Assembly: GCA_012295275.1 (NCBI GenBank)
Contig: CM022670.1
Location: 33,734,938-33,798,937, forward strand
DNA from: Chrysomallon squamiferum
Lineage: Eukaryota; Mollusca; Gastropoda; Neomphalida; Peltospiridae
Length of the DNA: 64,000 nucleotides
Reading direction: 5' to 3'
Shown here: positions 23,641 to 51,203 of the stretch, one piece after another
Position numbering within the stretch: the first letter of the stretch is position 1
Layout: each line of letters starts with the position of its first letter
Notes under the pieces: generated by a model
The model's input: only the letters and a program-made list of their open reading frames with translations
The model's database searches: none
What the model was told of the DNA's origin: nothing
Made by a program: the position numbers and the translations under genes

Positions 23641-23820
23641 TAAGTGCTCCAGGTCAGCATGAAACTTATAAAATATATAAAATAACCGCGGGCTATCAAC
23701 CGTTTCAGTCCGATTTAAGCTGCGCGACGTTGTAAAAATGCTAGACTGGCTCTTATCACAATGATATTGCTATTCAGTTTGGCGTAGCAGCCGTTAGGTA
23801 CAAGTACACGTAAAATCAAA
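23641..23820 (+). promoter_or_regulatory. probable TNPO1 promoter and 5'UTR
   Basis: A short stretch with higher G+C and several CpGs (CCGCGGG at 23686, GCTGCGCGACG around 23720) lies just before the TNPO1 ATG, in contrast to its AT-rich surroundings. No TATA box is obvious at a sensible distance. The start context is AATCAAAATGGCG, with A at -3 and G at +4, a strong animal initiation context. The exact start of transcription cannot be read from sequence alone. Confidence 0.45.
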
Positions 23821-38330
<14,510 letters not shown>

Positions 38331-38343
38331 ACATTAAAAACTT

Positions 38344-38697
38344 GTAAGTATATCAATATCAGTATTGATTCAAAACCAAATGACAGCTTATATTTATTTG
38401 TATAACAAACGAGAGTAATATAAAATATAATTGATGAAGATTTTTCATTTAGGCATCTTAATTAGTCTTAATTAATGTAATAACATCCTTTTTTTAATAA
38501 TTATAAAAAATCTTCTTTTAATTATTTTGGACAAACGGATGCAAAGTGTTTTTTTTTTTTTTTCTTCTATAAAGTTCCTTCAACTGTACAGTGAATTTTG
38601 TTAGGTAAATATATAATTATGTGATAAAGATTTATTTCATGATGTTACTGAAAAGTTTAAAATGTTTATATATATATATTTCTTTTTCTTTTTTCAG
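38344..38697 (+). other. probable TNPO1 3'UTR intron
   Basis: CTT|GTAAGTA at 38341-38350 is a near-perfect donor 13 bases after the stop codon, and a pyrimidine tract ending TTTTTTCAG at 38697 is a good acceptor. The downstream exon is compositionally different (GC-rich). A junction so close to the stop should not trigger nonsense-mediated decay. Inferred from splice signals only. Confidence 0.6.
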
Positions 38698-39060
38698 AAT
38701 GGGGTCAACAGGGATCTAGTGCTCACCAACAAAGTGAGCACCAATTAATGGGGCCGCGGGGAGGGCCAGTCAGGAGGGGGGAACCCTACAGCCAGGGGGC
38801 CGGGTCATGCCACCAATGGGTGATGCCGCAATTGGCACTAATCTGATCTATGGGTGGGAACGCGTCATGGGAGGGGTCATCGTACATCGTCCATCGTCAA
38901 TGTGTCCTCTTATGTGAAACAGGAATGTTGCACAACCAACATGTCTCTTGCATGTTAAGCTAGGTACAACTTTGAACTAATTATTTTTCATCTCACAGCT
39001 TGTGAACTATAAGCAAGCTGAGAGAATTAATAAAAACAATTCCAGCATGGTTAGAGATTT
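38698..39060 (+). other. TNPO1 3'UTR exon, GC-rich and structured
   Basis: Starts AATGGGGTCAACAGGG. It contains a perfect 8-bp hairpin (GTGCTCAC 38719-38726, loop CAACAAA, GTGAGCAC 38734-38741), then a G-rich block (38750-38812) and further short stems (for example CACC..GGTG near 38811-38822 and TGCC..GGCA near 38823-38837). The exon may continue far beyond 39060. Confidence 0.5.
39029..39034 (+). terminator. candidate proximal poly(A) signal of TNPO1
   Basis: AATAAA followed by a T-rich tract at 39060-39077. Many other AATAAA motifs occur further on, so several 3' ends are possible. Confidence 0.3.
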
Positions 39061-42000
39061 TAATTTTTTTTTTTTTTTAAAGGAAAGAAAAAAAAAGGAA
39101 GAAGCATGTTTTGATTCTCTTTTATTTAGTGTTGTAGCCACCTTGGTGAACTTTAATCAGTGAACTGTCTGTTCATCACAGTTTCGTGTTTCAAAGTGAG
39201 CCATAGCATGTGGTCACTATTCAAGTTATACATGTTGTTGTTTTTAAAGCCATGATGTGGCATGCATGAAAAAAAAAGAAAGCTTAATTGTGGAATGCAC
39301 ATACATATACCAGATGTGTTTTTCATCCCTTTATGTTATGAGACTGTTAGGAAAGTAATATGTCTCAGAATTCTTTTCTTTTGGCATTTGCATTAAGTGA
39401 ATGCTGTTTTGGTAATCAATGAAATTAATAACAACAAGAAATGTCAGCATTTAGATTATATTTTTATTTAAATGTGTGAAAGAAATTTACTTTGTTTTAA
39501 AAAAAACGGTACCTTGGAACATAGAATTAATTTTTCATTATGGATTTAATAACAACAATTTAAAATTAAGAAATAACAAAAACAACTCTGAATATTACTC
39601 TGAATGTTTTAAATAATATAAAATGTTTGTGGTTTAAAAACAGTAACTTTTGCATTTTTTAAAAGAGAAAATTATTGCTAATGTCTTTTTTCCTTGAATT
39701 TTTACCAAACACTTGAGTGAAATACCTGGTAGTTTATGTTTTAAGTTAGGCAAAAAAATAAAATAAAAGACAACAAAACAAACGAAAAGCTTTACCATTT
39801 ATTAGAAATTAAAGGTCTGCAAAAAGGTTAACATCAAGGTTAGCAATCTGATGAAGTTGATGGGAAAACTAGGGAAAAAAAAAAATAATATGGCACAGTT
39901 CTTGCCAGCAGTACAAACTGATGACGGTGGTGCTCTGCAATAGGAGATGATCCATGTCAGTTAATGCTTGAAAAAAGCAGAATCCTTTAATGAAAACTCC
40001 ACTTTTTAAAACAAATTTGTCAGATCAGCAAAGCGTTACCCCTAAGCACTGATACCAGCAGTGAGTTCAGTCCATTAACTTGGACACGGGAGCAAAAGGC
40101 ACCAACAACAATTGGGAACAAAGCTGTTCCATGTATTCTAAGTTGGCACAGAGCCAGGGTGGGAAAATTCATAAGCCCTTGCATCGATGATCGTTATCTG
40201 CACTACACAACAACACAAGCACAGCTATAGTGACTGTCATCTGTCACTTTACCTCGGCAGCTGGCACATCTGATGGGCACAACACACATCTTGTTTTCAA
40301 AAAGACAGTTACAATATTGAAACCTGTTACTTCATTTAAAAAAAAAAAAAAAATCGTATTTGCAGTAAACAATTGGTGTTTTTTTTGCACGTTTTTTCTA
40401 TTCCACTGAAAATTGATACATACATAACAATTCTGAAGTCAGTTCTATTGATAACTGTCAGATAACAATATTGAGTCAGTTCTAATTTTGTCACCATTCT
40501 GACTAAGCAGTTTATAATTATTTCAAGTTGTAAGTTAGTGCCCAAACGACATGCTGCGAGTTAATGATAGTATGTGTGTCAGTGTTGATATTCTTTGAGA
40601 ACAAATATTTGAGCAACATAGAAACGCACACTTTGTGTCTTTAGTCCATGACTAATCTTATCCATTCAGGAATTTTAAATGTTTTAATTATTACAGATTT
40701 TTAAATGAGCCTGTATTGTTTTGTATATGTCAATTTTGTATATAATTATATATAAATATATATATATATATATGTTTGTTTTTTTATTCATATTTTTTGA
40801 CAGTACAGGCTTTTGTCATTTTATAATTATATATATAAATATATATGAATAGTTGTTTGGGTAGAGTAAGTGTTTTCAGAAATGGAAGGGAATGTTGTTT
40901 GGAAGCTTGAACAATTTTTTATTTATTTATTTATTTATTTTTTATCATAGAAATCATTTAGGATAGGAATCACAAGACATCATTGATAAGGATAAAAATC
41001 TGAAACTTGATAATGTCAGTGGGAATATGGCATCTTGAAAATCTTTTTATATGGTCATGTGCTATAATTTTAGAAAATTGACACATATTTTAGAGTTTCT
41101 ACAGTAAAACCATAAAATAACCGAATCAACCAATTTTTTATTTACTATTCTAAATGGTAGCAACAGTGTCAAATATATCCTGTGTTTTTTCTGATAACTA
41201 ATTACATTACAAAAAAAAAAAAGTAATGTTGTATATGATTTTTACATTCAAGTAATAAATATTCTGATATTTATTTTGAAAGATAAAAGATGCAGAATGA
41301 TTACTTTGTTAGAATATCATTCATTTTGAATTTTTTGAACAAATGTAAAGGATATATTCAAGTTCAGAAATAAATAGTTAAATCATCCATTGAGAGGGTT
41401 TTGTTCCAGCTAAGAAGACATTCTGTTGAACAGCGCTAGTATTAAAACATAAGACGAGCTTTTAGATATTGTGTGACAGTTGAAGGGATAGAAATTTAAA
41501 ATTCTTGAATGGATAAGCTTTGTACTGGGGAATTGATTTATTACTTAGTGTTTTCATTTTGTTTTATGTGTATGTGTATGTGTATATATTATAAATACAT
41601 ATTTTTGCTCATTTTTTTATATATTTCTATACTATAGTAAACATGCTCTGATCTATGTGAACTGACATACTGATGTTTCTATGAAAGAAATGTTGTTAAA
41701 GCGTAAAAAAATCAGTTCATGTAACCAGTGTATAAAATGCATACAGCATGATTGAAGACTGGGGAAAAAAAAGAAAAAGAATGAATTCCTGATTATTAAT
41801 TTATTAATTTATTAATTTATTTCTCGTGTATTACTTATTTACCATGAATTTATTTATTTCTCATGTATTTATTTATTTATTCAATTTATTTATTGCATGT
41901 TTATTGTACCTTCATTTACTTACATATTTATTTATCTACTTACATATTATTTTCATTGTGTCAATCTTCAGTAATCCTGGCCTAATTTTTATATATATAT

Positions 42001-45000
42001 TTTTTTAAACTAAGAATATGAGAAACAGTATTATTTTATTTATATTGATAATAGACTTTCTCATTGGATTTTACTAGTCATAACATTTTGAATATATTCA
42101 TTTTTCATCACGGTAAGAAACAGCTTTTTTAATCTGGACTCAGGTTAAAGAATACCAGGGTTACTAAGGAAAATTTTTAATGTAAATCAAATTTGTAGCA
42201 TAGGTCAGTTCCCTATGATGGCCAGATATTCAGGGATTTGTTTTATTTTTATTGTTGCTTATTTATTATTTTTTTAATACTTTGATATTTATGATTCCCT
42301 GTGCATTGTTTCCAAATATTTTTGGACAGTCATTAGATTTGAATGTTGCCTGTGTTCTCAAAGAATAAGTGCAGATGAATACTCAGAGATGCCACCTTGT
42401 TTTCAAGATGTGTGATATTAAAAAAAATACCCTTTGTCTGTGATTATTTTGGGGGAATGTATAGATTATGTATATGTGACTTGGTTGTGTATTTTTAGGG
42501 ATATTAGATTTTTATTTTCTTATTATTTATGAATATTATGATTATAATTATTTGTTTTTGTACTGCTTTCAAACAGGTATTTTAAATAAGATTAAACCAC
42601 AAAATAATTCATTGATGTGGTTCTGTTATGCTCGAGAAATCACTATCAAAAGTGTTCCTTGACCACCTTGTAATGTCAAAAATATAATAATAATAATAAT
42701 ATATGTTCTAAAGGGATTGATTTGTAATGTTCATCTCATTGTGTACAGTGAAGTGACCTTTTAAATTGCATGAAAATGTAGTGTCAAATAAATTCTGTAA
42801 AAATGCAGATTGTTGTTTCTTGTTTAATAGTGTTGAAGTTGGTTGCTTTGTATTAGAATGTAAATTAAAAGCTGCAGATAAAATTTGTGTGGACTGGGCA
42901 AAAATGACAGAATCATTTATCAGGAAGGAAGGGATTTTTATTCAGTAGTGAATGCTTATTTTGTTTTATTCTTAATTTTTTTCTTTTCTTTTTCTTTTTT
43001 TTTTTTCTTTTCTTTTATATCTACAGCACTCATTGTACCGAGTGAGTCACCCATTGCAATATTGAGTACTTTAATCATTTATCGTAAAATGCTATGCCTG
43101 GATTATAAATAAGATGTAATCATAGATTTTTTTTTAATCTTTTTTACACGACTGCAGAAATGGCCCAGAATTTTAATGTAAAATAAAATAGTATCTTTGA
43201 TTAAAGCTGGGAACTAAATTATAAAATTCTTAATCTGTTATAAGATAACTTCTTTGTGCTATTTCACATTTCACCCATTTCTTTCCTTGGGAAAATATTA
43301 AAAACAAAAAAAATCTCTTACTGCTAATATAAAAGCTGGAGGAATTTATTGTTTGAAAATACGGTATGTTTGGCATTCATCAACTTAGGACATGAGCCTA
43401 CAAATGTGCTTTAGTTTTTTCATCATTATTTAATTCCAGTAATGAGGTGGTTATCACCGACTAGAAGCAAACTTTTTACCTCTGGCAAAAATGGACTATA
43501 TAATGACTATAATGAAACAACATGAAACATGGATTCTTTTGTAATTTTATGGAGTGTGATTTCTGAAGAGATGATTGCAGGTACAAACAAATTCAAAATT
43601 ACAGTGATAATTCTAAGGACTCCAGGGGTTAAAACCAATAATGCCAAAATAAGTAAAACAGGAACAGAATTGTATAAGAACAATTAATTTGTTACCATTA
43701 TACACCATGAAGCTGTCCGTTCCACCAGCATGTTCCTGACCATTGTTTTTAAATAAAATCATGGCTATGCTGCATTTCATCTTTTGTTGAAAGTGAAATT
43801 AGGATTTAGTATAATTCCCATTTGTTTAGGAAATGGTTTGTTGATAAAAATTTGTCTTGATCTGGTGAAATTAATGAATCATAGAAAATTGCCATTTTAA
43901 TGAAATTCATCACTAATCATTTTTCCATGACATTTAATTTCAGACTATAAGACAAGGTCAACTGCTTTTATTTATTTTCTGATAATTTATTTAACAACTA
44001 TTGATCCTGAATTAGTTCAAGAAGGATCTTTAAAAAGTAAAATTAGAATCAAAAACGAACTAGACTTGAGACCAGTGGTTTTATTTGTTGTAATGAACTG
44101 TACACTTAACTTGTAATGTTACACAAATAAAACATACAAATTATACACAATAACAGTAATTAATATTTCAGCAGCATATAATCATTTCTTTATGATGATA
44201 AAATGTGACTAAATTGCACATCTATGATGAGAAAAAAAAAAAAATGCATTGTAATATTTCCTGGTACTGCTAATCATAAAACAGACAGTACCATTGCTTT
44301 TGATTTCATAGCGTAAAATCTATTTGAATGTGGATATTGATTAATAAAATACAATAAGATTGTGATTTATAAACAAAACAACTGATGTAGCATGGAAATT
44401 TGTTCACCTGAGATACACTGGCTAACAGCCATTAGTATGAATGAGTGTCCCCTCAATAAACATCTCTCTCTCTCTCTCTTTCTCTCTCTTTAGCAGAAAT
44501 CCTTTTTCCATCAAAAACACAAACAATAAAAAACCTAGCTTTCAACTAGTTTCAATTTACTGTTCGATAATTTCTTTCATCATGCAGGAAAACATACCTG
44601 AGTTCAATGGCCATTTGTCAAGCATGATACCCAATAAAGTATTTAAAATAAAAAATGTTCTGAATTTATGATTAAAATTATTGCTTGTAAAACCTTAAAG
44701 TTTGGGGTCCTAAATCTTCTAAGTCGTGTACTTTAAATGTAAAAGAGAAAAGAGCTTTATCAAAACCTTAGTTTTAACCAATCAGTGACAAAATTCTTGG
44801 TGCAAACAGCATCAAGTAAGTTTATAAACCAACGTAATTATCACTTTCTTAAGTTTCATCTCATCCAGAATAAAAAGAAACAGACAAAATGATCTGATTT
44901 CATTTTCAGTGAAAATATATATATATATATATAAAATAGTTTTCAGAATAACTAAAGAAGCTTAATATAACTACTTTTAATATACGACAGGCTGTTTTCT

Positions 45001-47454
45001 ACATTCTAATTTAACATCGCAAAAAATAACAAATATATAAATAAATAAATAAATACCAATCAGAAACAAAAAAAATGAATTAAAAATTGACATGAAAGTC
45101 TAAATATCACTGAATTTAAGACACAATAGCGCTAAACAAGGAAGCCCAATACTAAATGTGGTAACATCATTTTTGATGTTAAAGAGAACTACATGAACAA
45201 AAAAAGGGAGAAAATTACAAGTATATATATTTTTTTCTCAGCTTACAACTGTCATGTACGCTATAAGATAAAGAAGAAAACTGTCTTTGTGCATTGTTAA
45301 ATTAATGGAAGACTTTGAGAACTATATGCAGATTACATCTTAACCTTGTAACTTTTGAATGCATAGCCATCAAGCAAAGACTGAAAATCAAGATCCAATT
45401 ACAACAGCCATTTCATAAAGACTTTTTTACCCCACACTTCACTGAACGAGATTTAAAACCTAAAGAATAAATATTACTTTCTCTGATTTTTAAATTATTT
45501 ATTATATATAAAATTTGTTTTTCTAAAAGGTGTTTCTCACAACCATTTTTGTTTTTTTATTTATTTATAATTTTGTTTTTGTTTCATTCTTATATAAATA
45601 AATATAATAATAATTAATTAATTAATTCAGTAGTTTACATTTCTGATATACATCATGGAAACAGACTTAACAGTTGATATTATCTTAAAAATGATGTTCA
45701 GATAAATAAACATTTATGCATCTGACAAACAAAAACTCAAAATAAATAACGTTTAGCTACAACATCAATTCCCCAAAACATACAAAACAAATTGACAATC
45801 AAATGAAATTGTCTGTGATTTTTTTCTTTTTTTTTAAAAGTCTTAAAACTAAACACATATGTTAATGGAATAATAAAAATAAATCTATTTTAAAAACCAT
45901 TTTTTAAAACTATAAATTCAGAATGGAAGATATTGACAAAAATTAAAATTTCAACAGAATATTTTAGAAAACTAAAAATGTAAGAATTAACTGAAATAGT
46001 GTTCATTTTAACGTGTGCCATGTTTAAACTTTAAGGAACAATAACATTTGACTGTTTCTGTATACTGTTCAAAATTAAACAAGTAGTATTGGTGGCTGCA
46101 AAAAAAAAAAAAAAAAAAGAAGAATACATAAATAACACATCTTCCAAAAAACTCATTTAAGAAGCAGTTTCTATTTTCCACATTCAAAATTTATCTCAAA
46201 CTGGTTTTAACTTTCTACTTGTTTATGTAAAACAAATTAATAAAAGGTAACTGGCTTTGTCTTAATTTAGGGTTACTGCATATTATTTTCAGTGTGAATT
46301 TAGATTTTCTTTGTCACAGTTTAGACAGAACTGTCTATTAGTTTCTGGTGTCTGCCTACTGATTAAAATTTGAGAAGAAAAAATTAATTTGCAATTAACA
46401 GAATGAATTTTGAGCCTTTCATAAATCAGAAAATGAAACCTCATTCATAATGATGAGATGTAAATTTTACAGGACCAAATGAAAAGTGAGTATATAACAG
46501 TCTGCCCTATTCATTTTTTATAAATATACATCATTTATTTCTATTTCTTTTAATACTACTACCTTTTTGTTTATCAGTTCTGGCACAAATATAAAAAAAT
46601 ATTTTTTTTTATTTAAGTACTTTTGGATTCAATAACAAACATGTTTGTATCTAATGTCTTTTCTACAGAGAAATTTTATTTATGTCTAATTCTTCAAAAT
46701 ATCTTTTAAATTACCACTGATACATATACCATTAAGAAATGGTATTTTACACAAAGAAAAACAAATGTTAAAGCTTTTTTTTTTTTTTTTTTTAAAGGCA
46801 TTTTCTGTTCAAGGCACTTAACAGATGTTGCTATTTTCATTTTACGGTGAAATTGCTAAAATGTGAATTGAATGTAAATTTTTGTTTTGTCCACTGATGC
46901 AATTTTTATGTGTTCATTCATTACTCTTTTTTTTTCTCTCAAAACTGAATAATAATGTCACACAAAAAAAAAAGAAAAATCAAAATCAATTACATTTTGT
47001 TTCATTATAAAATACAGAAATATCAAACAGGCATTTTTTCTTTTCTATTTCCATTTTGGTCTCGACTAAGTCATAAAAAAAATAATAATAATATTTTTAC
47101 AATGCTGTAAGATAGTGAAAGTGTACAGAAGATACAGTTATAGAGCTATTCAAGAAAAAGCTAAAAACAACATCTAATTGTTTTTGTGTTATAAACAGGG
47201 GGTTGGTGGTTTGACAAACCACATCTTGCAGTTTTAAGCTAAAATGAACTTTGTCAGTGTGTATACATTTACATCGAATGACTAGCACTGAAGTCTGTTT
47301 AGGTTTCCACAGGACTCTATGGAAATAACCGGTTTAATCTGAAAATGTGGTTACAAAGGGATTCACTAATAAAAACATCCAAATTCTTTTTATTTGTGTT
47401 AGACATGTGGTTCAAACACACCATCTGTATAAACTGAAACATTTAAGTGAAAAT

Positions 47455-47491
<37 letters not shown>

Positions 47492-49226
47492 GCAATTATA
47501 ATATATATCTTAAATAAAAATGCAGGTATATGATGTAAGGTATATTGAAATTACAGATAGCCCTGTGTTTAAAAGAAGCAGTAATATATTTTTTGTGTGT
47601 TATTTACTGTACAGTGTGTTGTCAAATAATGTACCTTTGTAACCGAGACAAAAATGATGGCCACTATATGTAACACAAAGAATAGTTTAGCAGAGACTAA
47701 ACTCTATAAAAACTGCTTAATCTGTGTGTTGTGTTTGTGTGCATGTGTGTGCTGTGATTGTTCATTTGTATATGACTGCATGTGTGCATGCTTCTGCTGC
47801 AGTTATGACATCACAGGGTTTTGATAAAAAGAACTTCAGCTGTGTTTTCAGTTAATAGTATTTCTGCAAAAACCACAAAGGTTTTTCTATAAACATTGTA
47901 ATTTTTATTAATTATGCTGAAATGTATTTTATCTCCCTACCATTATATCCTCATAACAATTCTAAACGGTAATTATTTATTCATCAGAAAAACTGTTTCA
48001 TAGGTGGTAAATTTGCTATTGGGTTTCATGCAGTGTAATTCCTATCAGCAATTATTTGATTTGTATTAGTTGTTCCATCACAGAGAAAGCCTGGAGGGTT
48101 TTATTGGAAATCTCTGAGTTAGCAATGTGACTGTTTTTCTTATGCAAATTACCTACAAGTATTAAACTCCCATTACAAACTCCTATTATTACTTTTCATC
48201 AATTAAATTTAATCTACTATGTAAGAGTATTGGCACTTTCACAAACATGCAGCACCAAAGACATTTACAATGCATCAGCGTTTTCAAAGGCAATATCATC
48301 TTTTTGTTTATTGATTGTTTTCATCTTTCACTGATAAATATTAATTATTTACTGCATCATATCACTGGAGTATTTCTAACAGACTCCATGGTAAATCAAC
48401 TATATTAAATTTCTATCTGTTAAAAGCTGCCTCAACAATTTTGCATTAAAACAACTTCAATGCTTCCAAAGTTCATAATCAGTTAAAAGCTACCTTAATT
48501 GCTTCCACAACTGAAACCTATTTTCTACCTGTCCCAACAGTTTTTCTTCTCTTTTTTTTTTATCTCCTGTCCTTTGAATGACTTTCTTCATTTCATAATA
48601 AGTGAATACCATTGCAACTCTTCCAAAAAAATGTTCTAAGACTGTTTTAACGTCCTTTTTCATATTTCTGTCTGTCTATCTTTGTCCAAGATTTTTTGTT
48701 TTGTTTTTCAGCAGTCTTCTTTAAGCACAAGAACATTTTTCTAAGCATCCACTTGTTTTGGAAGCACTCAGGCATCTTTACTGCATACATGTTTTTCCTG
48801 ACTATGGAAATTGGAACAGAATGATCAGTTTATTGAAAGCTGAATACTTGCTGGATTTACGATCCATGACACAACAGATCACTCAGACATACATTCCCTG
48901 ACTGTGGAAATCATAGCAGTATAATTGTTTATGGAAAGATGGATTCTCTTTGACTGGAACTGAAGATTAAAGGTCAATGTTTCAATTCTTTAACTGCATG
49001 TCAGCACTAACAGTTAAAAGGAATGAAAAACTGCAAAATGTTTGCTGGCTAATATAGTAACTGATCAGAGACTTTAATCTCTTTTTTTTTCCTAAACCTT
49101 TTCAATGCATTCAATGTGTCTTCATTATTAACAAAAAGCTGAAGCCTCCAGTCTTCATTATAAAAATTCAGTTTAATTTTTTTTTACCCTCATTTGGATT
49201 TTTACCAAACCCATAACATCTGGCTT
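39061..49226. other. AT-rich region between the convergent TNPO1 and KEAP1 genes
   Basis: Ten kilobases without a recognisable coding region. It may include long 3'UTRs of either gene, as vertebrate TNPO1 has a long 3'UTR. Low-complexity parts include (TA)n at 40750-40771 and 47458-47485, degenerate TTTA at 41800-41960, and short (TC)n at 44463-44491. Pumilio-type TGTATATA motifs occur at 40737-40744 and 41582-41589 on the plus strand. Confidence 0.6.
42787..42792 (+). terminator. candidate distal poly(A) signal on the plus strand
   Basis: AATAAA, followed after about 20 bases by a TTGTTGTTTCTTGTTT tract resembling a downstream GU/U-rich element. It could mark the distal TNPO1 end; another good pair is at 43752-43757. 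Confidence 0.3.
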
Positions 49227-49232
49227 TTTATT
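49227..49232 (-). terminator. candidate poly(A) signal of KEAP1
   Basis: AATAAA on the minus strand, about 145 bases downstream of the KEAP1 stop codon. Other signals further left are equally possible. Confidence 0.35.
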
Positions 49233-49376
49233 CTATAAAAACATGAAACATTCAGTGTATTCTGCAGTCCAAAGCAATTTTAAAGTTTACCTGCAGTAAA
49301 ATATTCAGTGGATGAAGGCTGGATATGTAACTGTTTACCTGTGTGTTTTTTAACCTGTTTATTTGTTTGTGGTCTG

Positions 49377-51158
49377 TCATTTAAAGCTTGGTTCTGCACC
49401 TACTGCGACACCATGACCACTACGACCACAAGTCATGTTTGTAACCTCTTTCCACTCATTACAGTCCGGATCATAACATTCCACAGAAGATAAAAAGTCT
49501 GTTCCATCATAACCTCCTAAATAAATAAATAAATAAATAAATTAATTAATTAATTAATAAAAAAAAATAAAAATAAGTAAAAAAAAAAATAAATAAAGAA
49601 TACTAAATAAATAAATAAATAAAATAAAAAAAAACAAGTAATTAAATAAATAAATCAATAAATAATAACCAAAAAACATTATTTAAATTAAAATAAAATA
49701 ATAATAATAATAAAAAAAACACACACAACCAACCACACAAATAAATATGTAAATAAATAAAATAAATGAATTCTAAGACCACGTAAACGTGCTATAATTA
49801 AATTGCTATAAATGAATACATTAGAAAAAAGAGCAGAGATTCTGTGCACGCAGTAAGAACACTGGAGTGCAGTAATTAGCTGACTCACCCAGTGCATACA
49901 GCTTGTCATTAATCACAGCCACACTGAGCGCACTGCGAGGACTGTTCATAGAAGCCACGAACTCCCAAGTATCTCGCTCTACAGAATACCTCTCCACCGA
50001 CCGCAGCTGATAGCTCGAGTCATAGCCTCCCACAGCATAAACATAACAGTCCATTGCTATAACACCTGTTGAAATATTAAAATAAATAAATAAATAATAA
50101 TAATAAATAAATAAATAAAAACAATTAGTAAGGATGTAAATGACAAGAGAAAGAATAAAAAGGTTTTTTTTAAATTATTTTTTAAAATTATTTGTATTTG
50201 TTTGAAACATCACAGTTAATATTCAGCTACATATGCAGGACATGCAAAAAGTAAGAGTGTTACAAACAAGCAGATAGGGACAGGGGGACAGGGAAAGAAA
50301 GAGGGTGGGGCAGAGAGAGAAGGAAAGAAAGAAAGAGAGAGACAGGCAGACAGATACAATATATAAGCCAAAGTAAACAATATAAAACTGGATCTTGAAA
50401 AATATGACTTGTTTTTTGTTTTTGTTTTTTGTATTATTTTAATCATAAATGGTTAGTTAATTTGGAAAAGAAGAGAAACTGTTACATTTTGTCATTTTCC
50501 TATTAAACTGCCTAAGTTAACATTCTAGCTGGTCTTTTAGGAAATTGAAATAAAAGATGTATGTAAATGTACATTGAATTAAATTTTGTATTTAACTATC
50601 AACCAACCTGTCTGCAAACCAATCAACAATTCAATCTAGCAACCTAATTACCTGCATATCTACACACACAAAATACAGACATGGCTTTAGTTCAGTATGT
50701 ATGTCACTGTTAAACAATATCTGTTATATAATTACACAGGCATTCCTGCCTTTCTCTAAAACAAAAGGTCACATTCCTGTGTACCTTTCACTACAGTTAT
50801 TTTGAATATTTACTAAACAAAACTGAGTCTGTGTTTACCTGAGCCACTCCTTGTTGTGTTCATTGGTGCCACTGTTGTCCATTCATCTTTTTCAGGTTCA
50901 TATCGTTCCACACTGCGTAGCCTGTTCTGTCCATCATACCCTCCAACTGCAAACAGCAGGCGATTAATAACAGCACAGCCCACACCAATTCTGTTTGTGT
51001 TCATCGAAGCTATCATTGTCCATGTGTCTGTTTCGGGGTCATATCTAGAAGAGAGAAAAAAAAAAAAATAATAGAAATACTTTTAACATATTAAAAATAA
51101 ATAGCAAAACATAATTTAAATAAATAATAATAATAATCTTTTAAAAATGTGTCAAAAT

Positions 51159-51203
<45 letters not shown>

